Part shown: positions 5,541 through 6,015 of the stretch, piece after piece
Position numbering within the stretch: the stretch's first letter is position 1
Layout of the letters: each line of letters begins with the position of its first letter
Source of the DNA: Thermodesulfobacteriota bacterium
GTDB taxonomy: Bacteria; Desulfobacterota; QYQD01
Reading direction: 5' to 3'
DNA length: 6,015 nt
Assembly: GCA_030017815.1 (NCBI GenBank)
Contig: JASEGX010000030.1
Location: 1 to 6,015, forward strand
Position numbers and translations under genes: made by a program
The notes under the pieces: generated by a model
Database searches by the model: none
What the model saw: the letters and a program-made list of their open reading frames with translations, nothing else
Told to the model about the DNA's origin: nothing

Positions 5541-6015
5541 ATGAAATTAGCCGTAAGCGGTAAGGGTGGTGTGGGGAAGACCACGGTTTCGGCGCTCCTG
5601 GCCTATCTCTTTGCCCAGAAGGGGATGAATGTGCTGGCCATTGATGCCGATCCCAGCCCACATCTGGCCGATGCCTTGGGATTTCCGGAGGCGGAGAGCA
5701 TTACGCCCCTGGCTGAGATGAAGGAGCTCCTTATGGAGCGGTCAGGCAGTCAAGGAGGGGCATTCTACAACCTTAATCCCCGCGTGGAAGATCTCCCGGA
5801 AAAATTCATGGTAACCAGGGACAACATACGCCTGATGGTGCTGGGTTCTGTACAAAAGGGAGGAAGCGGGTGCGCCTGTCCGGAGAACATGGTCTTGCGG
5901 ACGCTGGTAAGGAAACTTTTCACCTCAGAGTCCGAGGTTATTATCCTGGACATGGAAGCCGGCGTTGAACACCTGGGCCGGGCGACGGTGCAGGCCGTGG
6001 ATGCCCTTTTAATAG
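5541..6015 (+). CDS. cooC: CooC/AcsF-type nickel-insertion ATPase (partial)
   Basis: Only the first 158 codons are present; the frame is open to the window edge. The protein is a MinD/SIMIBI-class P-loop ATPase. It has a deviant Walker A, GKGGVGKTT (residues 7-15, signature Lys8 and Lys13), a switch I DADP (35-38) and a Walker B strand VIILDMEAG (133-141). Family-defining traits are the metal-binding Cys-X-Cys at C111/C113 in GSGCACPEN and the stretch DMEAGVEHLGRATVQAVD (137-154), both typical of CooC. Such proteins dimerise through nickel or zinc at the CXC and use ATP to help insert nickel into CO dehydrogenase or acetyl-CoA synthase. The start is ATG at 5541, with GAAGG at 5530-5534 as ribosome binding site. 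A CODH/ACS cluster probably continues to the right, which is inference. Whether it serves CODH (CooC) or ACS (AcsF) cannot be told here. Confidence 0.88.
   Translation, partial: MKLAVSGKGGVGKTTVSALLAYLFAQKGMNVLAIDADPSPHLADALGFPEAESITPLAEMKELLMERSGSQGGAFYNLNPRVEDLPEKFMVTRDNIRLMVLGSVQKGGSGCACPENMVLRTLVRKLFTSESEVIILDMEAGVEHLGRATVQAVDALLI

Overview
The window carries four plus-strand genes in one direction: histidyl-tRNA synthetase (hisS), aspartyl-tRNA synthetase (aspS), a homologue of Re-type citrate synthase, and the start of a CooC-type nickel-insertion ATPase that runs off the right edge. The last two belong to strictly anaerobic carbon metabolism: Re-citrate synthase replaces the ordinary Si-enzyme in some anaerobes, and CooC/AcsF matures the nickel clusters of CO dehydrogenase/acetyl-CoA synthase. 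With coding DNA of moderate GC and a P. aeruginosa-like AspRS, the best guess is an anaerobic Desulfobacterota-like (former Deltaproteobacteria) sulfate reducer or syntroph with a Wood-Ljungdahl pathway. This assignment is inferred from gene content, not from a marker search.

Layout. Positions 1-432 hold no gene. This stretch has an AT-rich segment full of inverted words (about 40-180), a weak candidate promoter (250-289), a GC-rich imperfect palindrome (333-382) and a terminator-like hairpin (392-419) just before the hisS ribosome binding site. hisS (TTG start) and aspS overlap by one base (TAATG) and are surely cotranscribed. A 93-bp gap with an 11-bp direct repeat separates aspS from the citrate-synthase-like gene, which has the strongest Shine-Dalgarno sequence in the window. 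A 129-bp gap made of short repeated words precedes the cooC-like gene. No RNA gene, insertion sequence or CRISPR array was seen.

How the genes fit together. The two synthetases are a translation pair. AspRS carries the His/Gly pair typical of non-discriminating enzymes, which predicts that Asn-tRNA is made by transamidation. The other two genes suggest the edge of an acetyl-CoA/CODH region: CooC would help produce active CODH/ACS, and Re-citrate synthase would draw acetyl-CoA into citrate and 2-oxoglutarate. The most unusual feature is the architecture of the citrate-synthase homologue. A soluble catalytic domain is followed by a helical linker and a C-terminal Cache-like sensor domain with no membrane segment, suggesting a cytoplasmic enzyme directly controlled by a small ligand.
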